Position numbers and translations under genes: made by a program
DNA from: Clostridium disporicum
Lineage (GTDB): Bacteria; Bacillota; Clostridia; Clostridiales; Clostridiaceae
DNA: 64,000 nt
Assembly (NCBI RefSeq): GCF_001405015.1
Contig: NZ_CYZX01000001.1
Span: 189,315 to 253,314 of the forward strand
Reading direction: 5' to 3'
Shown here: one piece after another, positions 8,979 through 17,033 of the stretch
Layout of the letters: the number at the start of each line of letters is the position of its first letter
How positions within the stretch are numbered: the first letter of the stretch is position 1
Notes under the pieces: generated by a model
What the model was told of the DNA's origin: nothing
Databases searched by the model: none
The model's input: the letters and a program-made list of their open reading frames with translations, nothing else

Positions 8979-10256
8979 ATGTTAAATTTAACAGAAGAAT
9001 TTTTAAAAAAGCAATATAAAATAAATGATGAAACATTTACTTTATATAATAAGGCTTTAAGAGATGTTGAAGAAGAGTTTAAAATATATGATGAAATTAG
9101 AGAGTTTAATCAATTAAAAGTTTTAAATGCTCTTCAGGAGGAAAGAATAAGTGAATCACATTTTACAAACTCTTCTGGATATGGATACGGGGATATTGGA
9201 AGAGATTCATTAGATAAAGTATATGCTAAGGTATTTAATACAGAGAGTGCTTTAGTAAGACCTCATTTCGTTAATGGTACTCATGCAATAGCCTGTGCCA
9301 TAATAGGTAATTTAAGACCTAATGATACAATGGTTTGTATAAGCGGTAAACCTTATGATACATTACATAATATAATAGGAATTGGTGAAGAGAAAAATAT
9401 AGGTTCATTAAAAGAGTATGGCGTAAATTATAAACAAGTAGACTTAATAGATGGTAAATTTGATGAAGATAAGATAATTACTCTTTTAAAAGAAGATAAA
9501 AGCATAAGATTAGTACATATACAAAGAAGTACTGGATATGGTTGGAGAAATTCATTCTTAGTATCAGAATTAGGGGATATAATAGCAAAGGTTAAATCAA
9601 TTAGAAATGATGTAATAGTATTTGTTGATAACTGCTATGGAGAATTTATAGATACTATAGAACCTACTGATGTTGGTGCAGATTTAATTGCTGGATCATT
9701 AATAAAAAACATAGGGGGAGGAATAGCTCCTACAGGAGGATATATAGCAGGGAAAGAAGAGTATGTACTTCAGGCAAGCTACAGATTAACAACTCCTGGA
9801 ATAGGAGGAGAGTGCGGATCTACATTTGGAGTTATGAGACAGTTCTATCAAGGTTTATTTTTAGCCCCACATATAGCTATGGAGGCAGTTAAAGGTGCTG
9901 TTTTCTGTGCTAGAATTATGGAATTAGCAGGCTTTGAAGTATTACCGAAATACAATGAAAAGAGAAGTGATATTATTCAAGCTATTAAATTTAACGATAA
10001 AGATAAGCTAATAAACTTCTGTAAGGGAATTCAAAAAGCATCTCCAATAGATTCTTTTGTAGAGTGTGAACCATGGGATATGCCTGGATATAGCGATCAA
10101 GTTATAATGGCAGCAGGAGCATTTATACAAGGTTCATCTATTGAATTATCTGCTGATGCTCCAATAAGAGAGCCATATATTGCTTATCTTCAAGGTGGAT
10201 TAACATTTGACCATGCTAAAATTGGTGTGTTATTTGCATTAAGTAATATACTTTAA
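8979..10256 (+). CDS. Methionine gamma-lyase family protein (YnbB-like PLP enzyme)
   Basis: A 425-residue PLP-dependent enzyme of the family often annotated as aluminium resistance protein or Met_gamma_lyase. The sequence shows the fold-type-I large domain: SSGYGYGDIGRD near 65, the PLP aspartate in VFVDNCYGEF, and the Schiff-base lysine in GSLIKNIGGG followed by PTGGYIAG. Members of this family lie next to hfq in Bacillus (ynbB), which supports the assignment. The true substrate is uncertain; gamma-elimination of sulfur amino acids is inferred from family resemblance only. The start follows AAAGGAG. The gene is transcribed alone and ends at a shared bidirectional terminator. Confidence 0.85.
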   Translation: MLNLTEEFLKKQYKINDETFTLYNKALRDVEEEFKIYDEIREFNQLKVLNALQEERISESHFTNSSGYGYGDIGRDSLDKVYAKVFNTESALVRPHFVNGTHAIACAIIGNLRPNDTMVCISGKPYDTLHNIIGIGEEKNIGSLKEYGVNYKQVDLIDGKFDEDKIITLLKEDKSIRLVHIQRSTGYGWRNSFLVSELGDIIAKVKSIRNDVIVFVDNCYGEFIDTIEPTDVGADLIAGSLIKNIGGGIAPTGGYIAGKEEYVLQASYRLTTPGIGGECGSTFGVMRQFYQGLFLAPHIAMEAVKGAVFCARIMELAGFEVLPKYNEKRSDIIQAIKFNDKDKLINFCKGIQKASPIDSFVECEPWDMPGYSDQVIMAAGAFIQGSSIELSADAPIREPYIAYLQGGLTFDHAKIGVLFALSNIL

Positions 10257-10267
10257 AATATTAAAAC

Positions 10268-10298
10268 TTAAACAGGATGAATTACTCATCCTGTTTTT
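10268..10298. terminator. Bidirectional terminator between convergent genes
   Basis: AAACAGGATGA (10270-10280) pairs with TCATCCTGTTT (10286-10296), with T-runs on both strands. It serves the YnbB-like gene and the convergent DUF3267 gene, whose stop codon lies in the loop. Confidence 0.85.
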
Positions 10299-10902
10299 GC
10301 ATTTCGTTAATTAAATAATTATAGTCATTTGGTAACTCATAGATACCTTTACTTACATCATTAGAGCTAATATAAATAAATATGTTTAAGATATCTTCAG
10401 CAGATATAATTAAATTAGCCCACATAACACCATAAATAACGATGTTAAATCCTTTTAAAATAAGTATTACACTTAGTATAGAAGATATTATTAATACAGG
10501 AGCAATTAAACCAAGAAGACTCCTTGTATAGTTTATTTCTCCATTATAAGTAGAAGTAATCAATCTTTTTCGATTAAATAGTTTAATTTTAGCCTTTTGA
10601 TCTGATAAAAAGTTAGAATAAATTATATAATGTATTAATTCATGTGGAATTTGAATTAAGTAAAATGATAGGATATAAGTAATTATAAAACTTAATATAA
10701 AAGATTTTATATCTACAATTGAATTACAAGTGTAATATAGTGAATAACCTAAATATAAGGCAAGTGGAAGTGATAAAATAGTTCTAATAAGTAACCTTAA
10801 GTTTAAATAAGTAGTCCGATTAAAATTGGATATTGGTGATAATATAAATTCACAATCATATTCATCCTTTGCTCTAAGAAATATCCCCTTTTCTAATGTC
10901 AT
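10282..10902 (-). CDS. DUF3267-type membrane protein with HExxH motif
   Basis: A 206-residue predicted membrane protein. ATG 10902 is preferred because the frame opens at a GTG inside the Shine-Dalgarno (AAAGG, 8 nt upstream of the ATG). Hydrophobic segments lie near residues 35-60, 68-95, 125-150 and 155-175. HELIH occurs at the end of the second segment, a placement typical of membrane-embedded zincin peptidases; DUF3267 proteins are described as putative zincins. Substrate and role are unknown. It lies downstream of lexA on the same strand, but a hairpin separates the two. Confidence 0.7.
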   Translation of the reverse strand: MTLEKGIFLRAKDEYDCEFILSPISNFNRTTYLNLRLLIRTILSLPLALYLGYSLYYTCNSIVDIKSFILSFIITYILSFYLIQIPHELIHYIIYSNFLSDQKAKIKLFNRKRLITSTYNGEINYTRSLLGLIAPVLIISSILSVILILKGFNIVIYGVMWANLIISAEDILNIFIYISSNDVSKGIYELPNDYNYLINEMQKQDE

Positions 10903-10925
10903 TTTTTTCACCTTTCCTAAATACT

Positions 10926-10969
10926 AAATATAAATGAGCCATACTAAAATGTATGACTCATTTATATTT
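10926..10969 (-). terminator. lexA terminator
   Basis: Arms 10926-10944 and 10951-10969 match in 18 of 19 positions, loop TAAAAT. The stem overlaps the lexA stop codon. The transcript continues into an A/U-rich stretch. Confidence 0.7.
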
Positions 10970-11573
10970 AATATGCTCTAAATAATCCTACTAATTTACC
11001 AAGAATACTGCAATCTTTAACAATTATAGGATCCATAGTATCATTTTCAGGTTGTAATCTTATATAATCATCCTCTTTATAAAATGTCTTAATAGTAGCT
11101 TCGTTTTCAATCAAAGCAACTACTATATCACCGTTACAAGCTGTAGGATTTCTTTCAATTATAGCTAAATCTCCGTGATGTATACCAGCATTTATCATAC
11201 TATCCCCTGAAACGTTAAGCATAAAAAGTTCTTTATCATGTTTAATATAACTTAGAGGAACAGGGAAAACACCTTCAACATTTTCATTAGCCAATATAGG
11301 AATACCCGCTGTAACTTTCCCTATTATTGGAATATTAACCATTTCAATTTTATTTAAAGAGTTTTCCATAATTTCTAATGCTCTAGGCTTAGTTGGATCA
11401 CGTTTTATTAGGCCTTTAGTTTCTAATTTTTTTAAATGCCCATGAACAGATGAAGTAGATTTTAAATTAACTGCCTCGCATATTTCACGTACAGATGGTG
11501 GATATCCTTTTAATTCTGTAAAGTTTTTAAGAAATTCATATATTTCCATTTGCTTGTTGCTATTTTCGATCAT
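10968..11573 (-). CDS. lexA: LexA, SOS response repressor
   Basis: A 201-residue repressor of DNA-damage genes that cleaves itself when stimulated by RecA filaments. The N-terminal winged helix spans about 1-68 (GYPPSVREICEAVNL then SSVHGHLKKL). The cleavage site is Ala89-Gly90 in KVTAGIPI. The catalytic dyad is Ser125 (SGDSMINAG) and Lys162 (ENEATIKTF). Length is normal. It has its own promoter with a LexA-type box overlapping the -35 element, so it should be autoregulated. The small gene at 11715 is divergently transcribed and shares this upstream region. Confidence 0.97.
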   Translation of the reverse strand: MIENSNKQMEIYEFLKNFTELKGYPPSVREICEAVNLKSTSSVHGHLKKLETKGLIKRDPTKPRALEIMENSLNKIEMVNIPIIGKVTAGIPILANENVEGVFPVPLSYIKHDKELFMLNVSGDSMINAGIHHGDLAIIERNPTACNGDIVVALIENEATIKTFYKEDDYIRLQPENDTMDPIIVKDCSILGKLVGLFRAY

Positions 11574-11598
11574 TATAACACCTCACTTATTTATAGAT

Positions 11599-11637
11599 AT
11601 TATAACATAACATTATAATAATATCAAACTTATGTTC
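11599..11637 (-). promoter_or_regulatory. lexA promoter with overlapping LexA box
   Basis: On the minus strand TTGATA (11622-11627) and TATAAT (11599-11604) are separated by 17 bp. GAACATAAGTTT (11626-11637) fits the Firmicute LexA site GAAC-N4-GTTC with one mismatch and overlaps the -35 by 2 bp, a good position for repression. Confidence 0.75.
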
Positions 11638-11714
11638 TTGTAATATAATAAAATTTGAATTTATTATATCTTTCTGATAAAATAAATAGGTTAACAGAAA
11701 TGGAAGGTGATTTT

Positions 11715-12071
11715 ATGAAATATACTAACGACGATTTATGTGATATTTTTGAAAATAAAATTTGTGATAATTGTGGTAAATGTTTAGAAATCGATGGTAT
11801 TGATATAAGAGCAATAAATATAGAAGATATAGCAAAAGATGTAGAAGAAAACAAATATTTAGAAGAAGAATTAAAGCTAGCTTTAGAAGCTCTAAAAGAA
11901 GAAGAGACAATTGAGGTACAGGATACTTTAAACTATTTAGATGATGAAGAATATATTGATGCTTTTGATAATATTACATATCTTGATGAAATTGGTCTTG
12001 ATGATGATTTATCTTTAGATGATGTAACCGAGGAAGTATATCCAGGAGTTCTAAAGTTTAAAAGAAAATAA
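11715..12071 (+). CDS. Small acidic protein with Cys cluster, unknown function
   Basis: A 118-residue protein I do not recognise. ATG 11715 follows GGAAGGTGA (11702-11710) and is preferred over an in-frame upstream ATG. The N-terminus has three cysteines (ICDNCGKCLEIDG, near residues 16-23) that could bind metal or an Fe-S centre, in a CxxCxxC pattern. The remainder is strongly acidic (runs of E and D) and likely helical, ending in a basic KFKRK. It is divergent from lexA; whether the LexA box affects it cannot be told. A bidirectional hairpin ends it. Confidence 0.6.
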   Translation: MKYTNDDLCDIFENKICDNCGKCLEIDGIDIRAINIEDIAKDVEENKYLEEELKLALEALKEEETIEVQDTLNYLDDEEYIDAFDNITYLDEIGLDDDLSLDDVTEEVYPGVLKFKRK

Positions 12072-12085
12072 TAGTACATTTAATA

Positions 12086-12125
12086 AAAAATTAGCTACCT
12101 ATTTTAAATAGATAGCTAATTTTTT
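12086..12125. terminator. Bidirectional terminator
   Basis: Nearly perfect 19-bp stem (12086-12104 with 12107-12125, core TTAGCTA/TAGCTAA) flanked by A and T runs. It separates the acidic protein gene from the convergent recombinase gene. Confidence 0.85.
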
Positions 12126-12128
12126 GTG

Positions 12129-13490
12129 CTATAACCTAGATAAAGGATTTGAACGTACAGCATCTCTAAGTTTATCATCATCTATATGCGTATATATTTG
12201 AGTTGTAGATATATTTTCATGACCTAATATATTTTGTAGACTACGTATATCAACATTTCCATGTTTATACATTAGAGTAGCTGCTGTATGTCTTAGCTTA
12301 TGAGGTGTATAAGTATTATCCAATATTTCTGCATTAGTTATATGCTTTTTTACTAATAATTCAACAGTTCTTTTATTAATAGGTTTATTACGAATAGATA
12401 GAAATAAGTATTTCTTATTTTCTTCAGATATTTTTGAATTATCTCTTTTAGTTAAATAATCATTAATGGATTTTATACATGCATCATTTAAATAAATAGT
12501 ACGTTCTTTATTACCTTTTCCCACAATAGTTAATGTATCATTTTTTATCTTATTAATTTCTATTGAACATAACTCAGATAATCTCAATCCACAATTTAAA
12601 AATAGCGTTAATATACAATAATCTCTGTAATAGTTTATATTACCTTTATCTAAAGAGGAGAGTAGATGTAAACTTTGTTCTAAAGTAAGATATACTGGAT
12701 GACGTTTATTTATTTTCGGTGATTCTAGTTCTACTGTTGGATTTTCTTTAATCACTTTAGCTTTTCCAAATAAAAATCTATAAAAAGATTTTAATGTTGC
12801 AACTTTTCTAGCTCTAGCGTATGTACTATTTTGTCTTTCTTTTTCAACAAAAGATAAAAATGCATAAATATCCGTTAATTTTATAGTATTAATAAAGTTC
12901 TCATCAATATCGCTTATAGAAATTTCTTCAAATTCTAGTGAATCATCTATTTTATTATCTTTATAAACCTTCATAAATCTAAAAAATAACTGCAAATCTA
13001 TTTTATACCCATTTATAGTATTTTTTGATTTACCTTTAATAGTTTCAAGATAATTTAAAAAATCTAATACTAACTGTGGCAAATCAGAAGTATTCTTAGC
13101 AGATTTATTTTTAAATTTAGTTATTTGGGTAATCTGATCATTATGAATTAAATCAGAATCACTAAAAATATTACTTTCAAGTGATGCTTTTTTAGCATCT
13201 TTTAAAGTTCTATTTAATCCTAGTTCTTTAAGCCAAATTTGAATAGAACGTACATTAAGAGAATATATTTTTGCTAATTGAGATGATGTAAAATTATGTT
13301 TAATAACTAATATATATAAATCTTCAATAATATACTCATAGCCACGTTTCATATTAGAAAGTTTTAAATTATTTCTAATTTCATTTATATTTCTTTTATC
13401 ATAATCAGAAAGAGAAATTGCAAGTAGTTTTTTTACTTCATCTGAGTATTGATAATTTTTATACTTAAATGTTTTAGTGCGACCCCTCAA
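12129..13490 (-). CDS. XerC/D-like tyrosine recombinase with extra N-terminal region
   Basis: 453 residues, about 150 longer than XerC/XerD. Residues 1-130 contain a helix-turn-helix-like stretch (LAKIYSLNVRSIQIWLKELG, near 80-100). The SAM-like core-binding domain follows (about 140-265), then the catalytic domain: Arg in NCGLRLSEL (about 300), Lys in GKGNKERTIYL, HKLRHTAATL (about 396-405), LGHENISTTQIYTH with the nucleophilic Tyr near 432. All catalytic residues are present, so it should be active. The start is TTG 13490 behind a GGGGGT site. Chromosome-dimer resolution is possible, but the extra domain suggests a specialised recombinase. Confidence 0.85.
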   Translation of the reverse strand: MRGRTKTFKYKNYQYSDEVKKLLAISLSDYDKRNINEIRNNLKLSNMKRGYEYIIEDLYILVIKHNFTSSQLAKIYSLNVRSIQIWLKELGLNRTLKDAKKASLESNIFSDSDLIHNDQITQITKFKNKSAKNTSDLPQLVLDFLNYLETIKGKSKNTINGYKIDLQLFFRFMKVYKDNKIDDSLEFEEISISDIDENFINTIKLTDIYAFLSFVEKERQNSTYARARKVATLKSFYRFLFGKAKVIKENPTVELESPKINKRHPVYLTLEQSLHLLSSLDKGNINYYRDYCILTLFLNCGLRLSELCSIEINKIKNDTLTIVGKGNKERTIYLNDACIKSINDYLTKRDNSKISEENKKYLFLSIRNKPINKRTVELLVKKHITNAEILDNTYTPHKLRHTAATLMYKHGNVDIRSLQNILGHENISTTQIYTHIDDDKLRDAVRSNPLSRL

Positions 13491-13606
13491 AATATTACCC
13501 CCAAGCTCGATAAAATATTAAATTTTGTTATAATTTCTTTTCGTTTTAACACGAAATTTTATAAATTGATATTTAGCGAAATTAATTTTTGGGTGTTTTT
13601 TTGTAT

Positions 13607-13795
13607 TTATTTTCTAATTTCTTTTATATTTAATATTAATTCATTTAATACTAATTCAGATTTAGAAAAACCTTTTTTAAAACATCTTATTTGTTTATAT
13701 TTTACTCCATTCATTTCAAAATCTAATATATCAATTCTATCACCTTTATATATTAAAGGTGTTTTAGAATTTTTTAGTTTAATTTCTATTTCCAT
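13607..13795 (-). CDS. Small protein of unknown function, 62 residues
   Basis: ATG 13795 lies 7 nt after a clean TTGGAGGT site; an in-frame TTG at 13807 overlaps that site and is rejected. The product begins MEIEIKLKNSK and contains alternating hydrophobic/charged segments (LIYKGDRIDILDFEMNGVKY) suggestive of a small beta-rich domain, followed by a Lys/Arg-rich helix. No family recognised. The good ribosome site is the main evidence that it is real. Confidence 0.5.
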   Translation of the reverse strand: MEIEIKLKNSKTPLIYKGDRIDILDFEMNGVKYKQIRCFKKGFSKSELVLNELILNIKEIRK

Positions 13796-13836
13796 ATTTA
13801 CCTCCAAGTTTAAGATATATTTTAATTATAAAACAA

Positions 13837-13873
13837 AATAACCTATATAAACAATAAATTTATATAGGTTATT
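13837..13873 (-). terminator. Hairpin downstream of the 577-residue unknown gene
   Basis: AATAACCTATATAAA (13837-13851) pairs with its complement at 13859-13873; a T-rich stretch follows on the minus strand. Confidence 0.75.
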
Positions 13874-13990
13874 AATTAATATTATATAAAAATTCAAAAA
13901 GATTCTCCAATTAATACAAAATTTTTACCAAAATGATTATTTAATACTGCTTCTATAGATTCATAAAAATACATAATCGCAATTAATTTA

Positions 13991-15724
13991 TTAAAGTAAA
14001 TATTTCAATTTTTCTTTTAGATTTACTGTTTCAATATTTTGATTTATAAAAAATTCATCTGCCCAACAGTATATAATTGGTATATTTAATTGTTTTATAT
14101 AACTTAGTTTTTTTATAATATCATAAGTTTTACTTACTAAACTATCCATAAAAATATATATAATTCGATTTGGATTACTAGGATGAAAAACTACAAACTC
14201 TAAATTAATTGAATTAAAAGTATAATCTTCTACAACTCTATAACCTAGCCCCTCAATTTTCTCTCTCAGAAATTTAAGCATATTAGAAGTTGTATCGTGT
14301 TTTTTATTAAATGTTAAATTGTTGGTAAAAAATTCATCTATATATCTTATAGAATCATCATATTCAAGTGTTTTTAATATATAATTTGTAATAGAGCTAC
14401 TTTCTTCAATTTCAGAAATATATTCAAAAGTATTTATTTTTAAAATTGAAATATAATTATTTTTATTTATTAATTTTGATAGTATATCTAAATCATTATT
14501 TAATTGTATAATTAAAGTATCTAATAAATCTCTTTTTATTGTAATTTCAGCACTATCTTCTTCAATCATTTTGAAATTTAGTAAAATTAGAATGCTTGGC
14601 AAAGTAAATAGCTTTTCTGTATATTTACTAATAGTATCATTTTTATCGTAACAAAGATCTAATAACTCTCTTTCTTTATCATTAAGAGTATATATTTGAT
14701 TTTGTATTGATATTATCTCTTTATAAAGGGATAAAGTATTAAATATATTTTTCAAAAAAATATACATCTCATTTTCATCATATATATAGTTATATATTTT
14801 ATTAAAATAGCTTTCATTAAGAAAATCTTTTAGAAAATCAAAAGAGTTTACGTATAAGTTTAGTGATTCTATATTTTCTTTATATTGATTACACATAGTT
14901 TTTTTTATATTGTTATATTCATCTGTTATAGCTTTATTATACAGTTTCACCTCAGTACATTTCTTTCTATTCAAATAATGATACCATTTAAGTTTTTTAG
15001 GTTCACAATTATAGTCTATTTTTAAATTTGAAATATAATTTATCAATTCGTTTTCACTTATACTTAAAGAGAAATTAGCATTAATAAAATATTTAGTAAA
15101 ATCATTTTCATATATTGGTGGAATTAGTGCATATTCATTATTTAATAAACACTCTAGTTTATATAGAGCATTTGTAATATCATCACAGGAAATATTATTC
15201 TTTAAGTCATTAAACTTATAACTATTATTAAACTTTTTATATTTTAGATAAGATTTTATTAAATTTGTATCTCTTATATTCTCAATAAAACTCTTTATCC
15301 AGCCATAATCTCCTATCGTAAAATTACTGTTTTCAATTTTTTCATAAAGTATATCCATATATTGCTTGTTAATTTTTAAATTTAATAAAATATCAATCAT
15401 TTCCACCAATGAAATATTATCATTTTTCCTATAAGTTGATACTTCAATTATATTTTTTACTTTATTGTATTTCATTAGTATATCTCTCAATATAAGTGCA
15501 TATTGTTCTAGAGCTTTTTTATATGAGGGCTTATCGCTATCATAACTTATACTAATATAATTATAACCGCTAATTTCTTTAATGAAATTATTCATAAATG
15601 TATATTTATTATCTAAACAATTAAAATCGACATCTTTAGTATTTAAGTATAATGTTTTATTATCAATTAATTTATCAATTAATTTAATAATTGTATCTAG
15701 ATTAATATTAATTTCTTTATTCAT
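13991..15724 (-). CDS. Unknown protein, 577 residues, with degenerate nuclease-like C-terminus
   Basis: Mostly helical, Asn/Lys/Ile-rich protein; no full-length family recognised. ATG 15724 follows TTGGAGAT; the TTG at 15736 is part of that ribosome site. The last 100 residues (FLREKIEGLGYRVVEDY, then LEFVVFHPSNPNRIIYIFMD, then IIYCWADEFF) have the layout of the PD-(D/E)XK domain found at the end of MTES_1575-like and other Vsr-type helicase-associated nucleases. The expected acidic and lysine residues are mostly replaced, so if related it is probably inactive. This link is my inference. Two long helical segments near 260-330 look coiled. Confidence 0.55.
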   Translation of the reverse strand: MNKEININLDTIIKLIDKLIDNKTLYLNTKDVDFNCLDNKYTFMNNFIKEISGYNYISISYDSDKPSYKKALEQYALILRDILMKYNKVKNIIEVSTYRKNDNISLVEMIDILLNLKINKQYMDILYEKIENSNFTIGDYGWIKSFIENIRDTNLIKSYLKYKKFNNSYKFNDLKNNISCDDITNALYKLECLLNNEYALIPPIYENDFTKYFINANFSLSISENELINYISNLKIDYNCEPKKLKWYHYLNRKKCTEVKLYNKAITDEYNNIKKTMCNQYKENIESLNLYVNSFDFLKDFLNESYFNKIYNYIYDENEMYIFLKNIFNTLSLYKEIISIQNQIYTLNDKERELLDLCYDKNDTISKYTEKLFTLPSILILLNFKMIEEDSAEITIKRDLLDTLIIQLNNDLDILSKLINKNNYISILKINTFEYISEIEESSSITNYILKTLEYDDSIRYIDEFFTNNLTFNKKHDTTSNMLKFLREKIEGLGYRVVEDYTFNSINLEFVVFHPSNPNRIIYIFMDSLVSKTYDIIKKLSYIKQLNIPIIYCWADEFFINQNIETVNLKEKLKYLL

Positions 15725-15905
15725 ATATATCTCCAATATTTTTTGGTATTTATATATAATATGTTTTTATACTTAAATACTGTACTTTTTAAAGTATTTT
15801 ATAATTATAAATTTTGATGTTATAACCATAAAAATTTTTATGAGCATATTTCCATATTTGTGTTCATAATATATATTAAAGAAATTAATGATAGGGGGAA
15901 ATATT

Positions 15906-16124
15906 ATGTTCAAACTAAATATATTTGATAAGTTATCTTTTTTTCTAGTGATTATAGGTGCTATAAATTGGGGAAGCATAGGATTAATAAATAAGAATTT
16001 TATATATTATTTAGCTGGTGGTTCATCTATAATATTAAGAATAATTTATGTACTTATCTTTTTAGCCGCATTAGATTTGTTATATCTTCTAGTAAAAGGT
16101 AATGTTATAAAAATAAAAGCATAA
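15906..16124 (+). CDS. DUF378 family small membrane protein
   Basis: A 72-residue protein with the DUF378 signature: a first membrane segment ending in VIIGAINWGSIGL, then a second long hydrophobic segment (ILRIIYVLIFLAALDLLYLL). ATG 15906 follows AGGGGG by 6-7 nt; the frame opens at ATG 15888, before that site. Function is unknown throughout the family. A bidirectional terminator separates it from ptsH. Confidence 0.8.
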   Translation: MFKLNIFDKLSFFLVIIGAINWGSIGLINKNFIYYLAGGSSIILRIIYVLIFLAALDLLYLLVKGNVIKIKA

Positions 16125-16142
16125 ATATTCTACATAAATAAA

Positions 16143-16172
16143 AAAACTCCTGTTATAATTAACAGGAGTTTT
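16143..16172. terminator. Bidirectional terminator between DUF378 gene and ptsH
   Basis: AAACTCCTGTT (16144-16154) pairs with AACAGGAGTTT (16161-16171), flanked by an A-run on one side and T residues on the other. Confidence 0.85.
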
Positions 16173-16189
16173 AATAAGTATAAATAAAA

Positions 16190-16450
16190 TTAATCTTCTA
16201 AAGTTTCAATTAATTTTACTATTTCTTCAGCTGCTAAAGTTTCATCATCACCGTTTGCAGAAACAGTTATAGTTGCTCCCTTAGTTACACCTAAAGATAA
16301 TACACCGATTAAGCTTTTAACATTAGCTTTCTTTCCGTTAAATTCAATGCTTACATCAGATTTAAAAGATGAAGCTTTTTTTACTAATAAAGTTGCTGGT
16401 CTAGCGTGTAAACCAGTTCCGTTATTTACTACTACTTCTTTAGATACCAT
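16190..16450 (-). CDS. ptsH: HPr phosphocarrier protein of the PTS
   Basis: An 86-residue HPr. Starting from ATG 16450 (behind AGAGGTG) places the phospho-accepting histidine exactly at position 15 (GLHARPA) and the regulatory serine exactly at 46 (VKSLIGV), which confirms the start. His15 passes phosphate from enzyme I to sugar EIIA proteins. Ser46 is the target of HPr kinase in Firmicute catabolite repression. The gene is monocistronic with its own promoter, away from ptsI, as in many clostridia. Confidence 0.96.
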   Translation of the reverse strand: MVSKEVVVNNGTGLHARPATLLVKKASSFKSDVSIEFNGKKANVKSLIGVLSLGVTKGATITVSANGDDETLAAEEIVKLIETLED

Positions 16451-16490
16451 TAAATACACCTCTTTTTATAATAATCATCTTAACGATTCC

Positions 16491-16519
16491 ATTATATACG
16501 TTAATCAATTAAATTTCAA
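16491..16519 (-). promoter_or_regulatory. ptsH promoter (sigma-A type)
   Basis: Minus-strand TTGAAA (16514-16519) and TATAAT (16491-16496) are spaced by 17 bp, about 40 bp upstream of the ptsH start. Confidence 0.7.
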
Positions 16520-16576
16520 GAGTTAACTGTATTTTTAATATATTTATATATTTATAGTAAATATATTATAGGATAA

Positions 16577-16613
16577 AAAAGAGAAATCTATATTAAAATA
16601 GACTTCTCTCTTA
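16577..16613 (-). terminator. Hairpin downstream of spoVS
   Basis: GAGAA-x-TCTAT pairs with ATAGA-x-TTCTC around a short A/T loop, with flanking A and T tracts (16577-16613). Confidence 0.7.
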
Positions 16614-16624
16614 GTTGTAAATAT

Positions 16625-16885
16625 TTATCTTGGTTGAACAATCAGTTTTATAGCAGTTCTTTCTTCACCATCAATTTCTATATCAGTAAAAGCTGGGACA
16701 CATACTATATCTCTTCCACTTGGTGCTACAAATCCTCTAGCAATTGCTATAGCTTTAATAGCTTGATTAATTGCACCTGCACCTACTGCTTGGATCTCTA
16801 CTATGTTTTTTTCTTTTATTATAGCGGCTAACGCTCCTGCAACTGAATTTGGATTAGATTTTGTTGAAACTTTTAATACTTCCAT
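16625..16885 (-). CDS. spoVS: Stage V sporulation protein S
   Basis: An 86-residue SpoVS, a small Alba-like nucleic-acid-binding protein needed for spore coat assembly in Bacillus. The whole sequence fits the family, including MEVLKVSTKSNPNSVAGALA, EIQAVGAGAINQAIKAIAIARG and FTDIEIDGEERTAIKL. The start follows AGGAGGTCAA. It lies downstream of rny, the usual rny-spoVS neighbourhood, but with its own SigH-like promoter. Confidence 0.97.
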   Translation of the reverse strand: MEVLKVSTKSNPNSVAGALAAIIKEKNIVEIQAVGAGAINQAIKAIAIARGFVAPSGRDIVCVPAFTDIEIDGEERTAIKLIVQPR

Positions 16886-16951
16886 TTCTAATTTGACCTC
16901 CTGATAAAAATCGTTTACATTATATAAATTAATACTTCTATAAGTATATAT

Positions 16952-16977
16952 ATTCTATATCTTTTAAATAATTCCTT
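16952..16977 (-). promoter_or_regulatory. SigH-like promoter upstream of spoVS
   Basis: On the minus strand AAGGAATT (16970-16977) and ATAGAAT (16952-16958), separated by 11 bp, match the SigH pattern RnAGGAwww and RnnGAAT. spoVS is SigH-dependent in B. subtilis (known), so this reading is plausible but not proven here. Confidence 0.55.
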
Positions 16978-16993
16978 CTTTTATAATCAATAA

Positions 16994-17030
16994 AAAAAAT
17001 ACATTTTGAAATATCAAAATGTATTTTTAA
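16994..17030 (-). terminator. rny terminator
   Basis: A 15-bp stem (AAATACATTTTGA, about 16995-17009, with 17014-17028) with A/T runs on both sides, just behind the rny stop codon. Confidence 0.8.
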
Positions 17031-17033
17031 AAA

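Noticed and set aside
13449..13841. A 130-residue plus-strand frame
   Set aside because: It overlaps the minus-strand small gene with a clean ribosome site and the recombinase start; its own product is only Phe/Ile-rich, with no ribosome site.
13894..13974. A 26-codon minus-strand frame (MYFYESIEAVLNNHFGK...) behind the 577-residue unknown gene
   Set aside because: It reads like coding sequence, but no ribosome site precedes it and it is too short to judge; it may be a relic of a longer gene.
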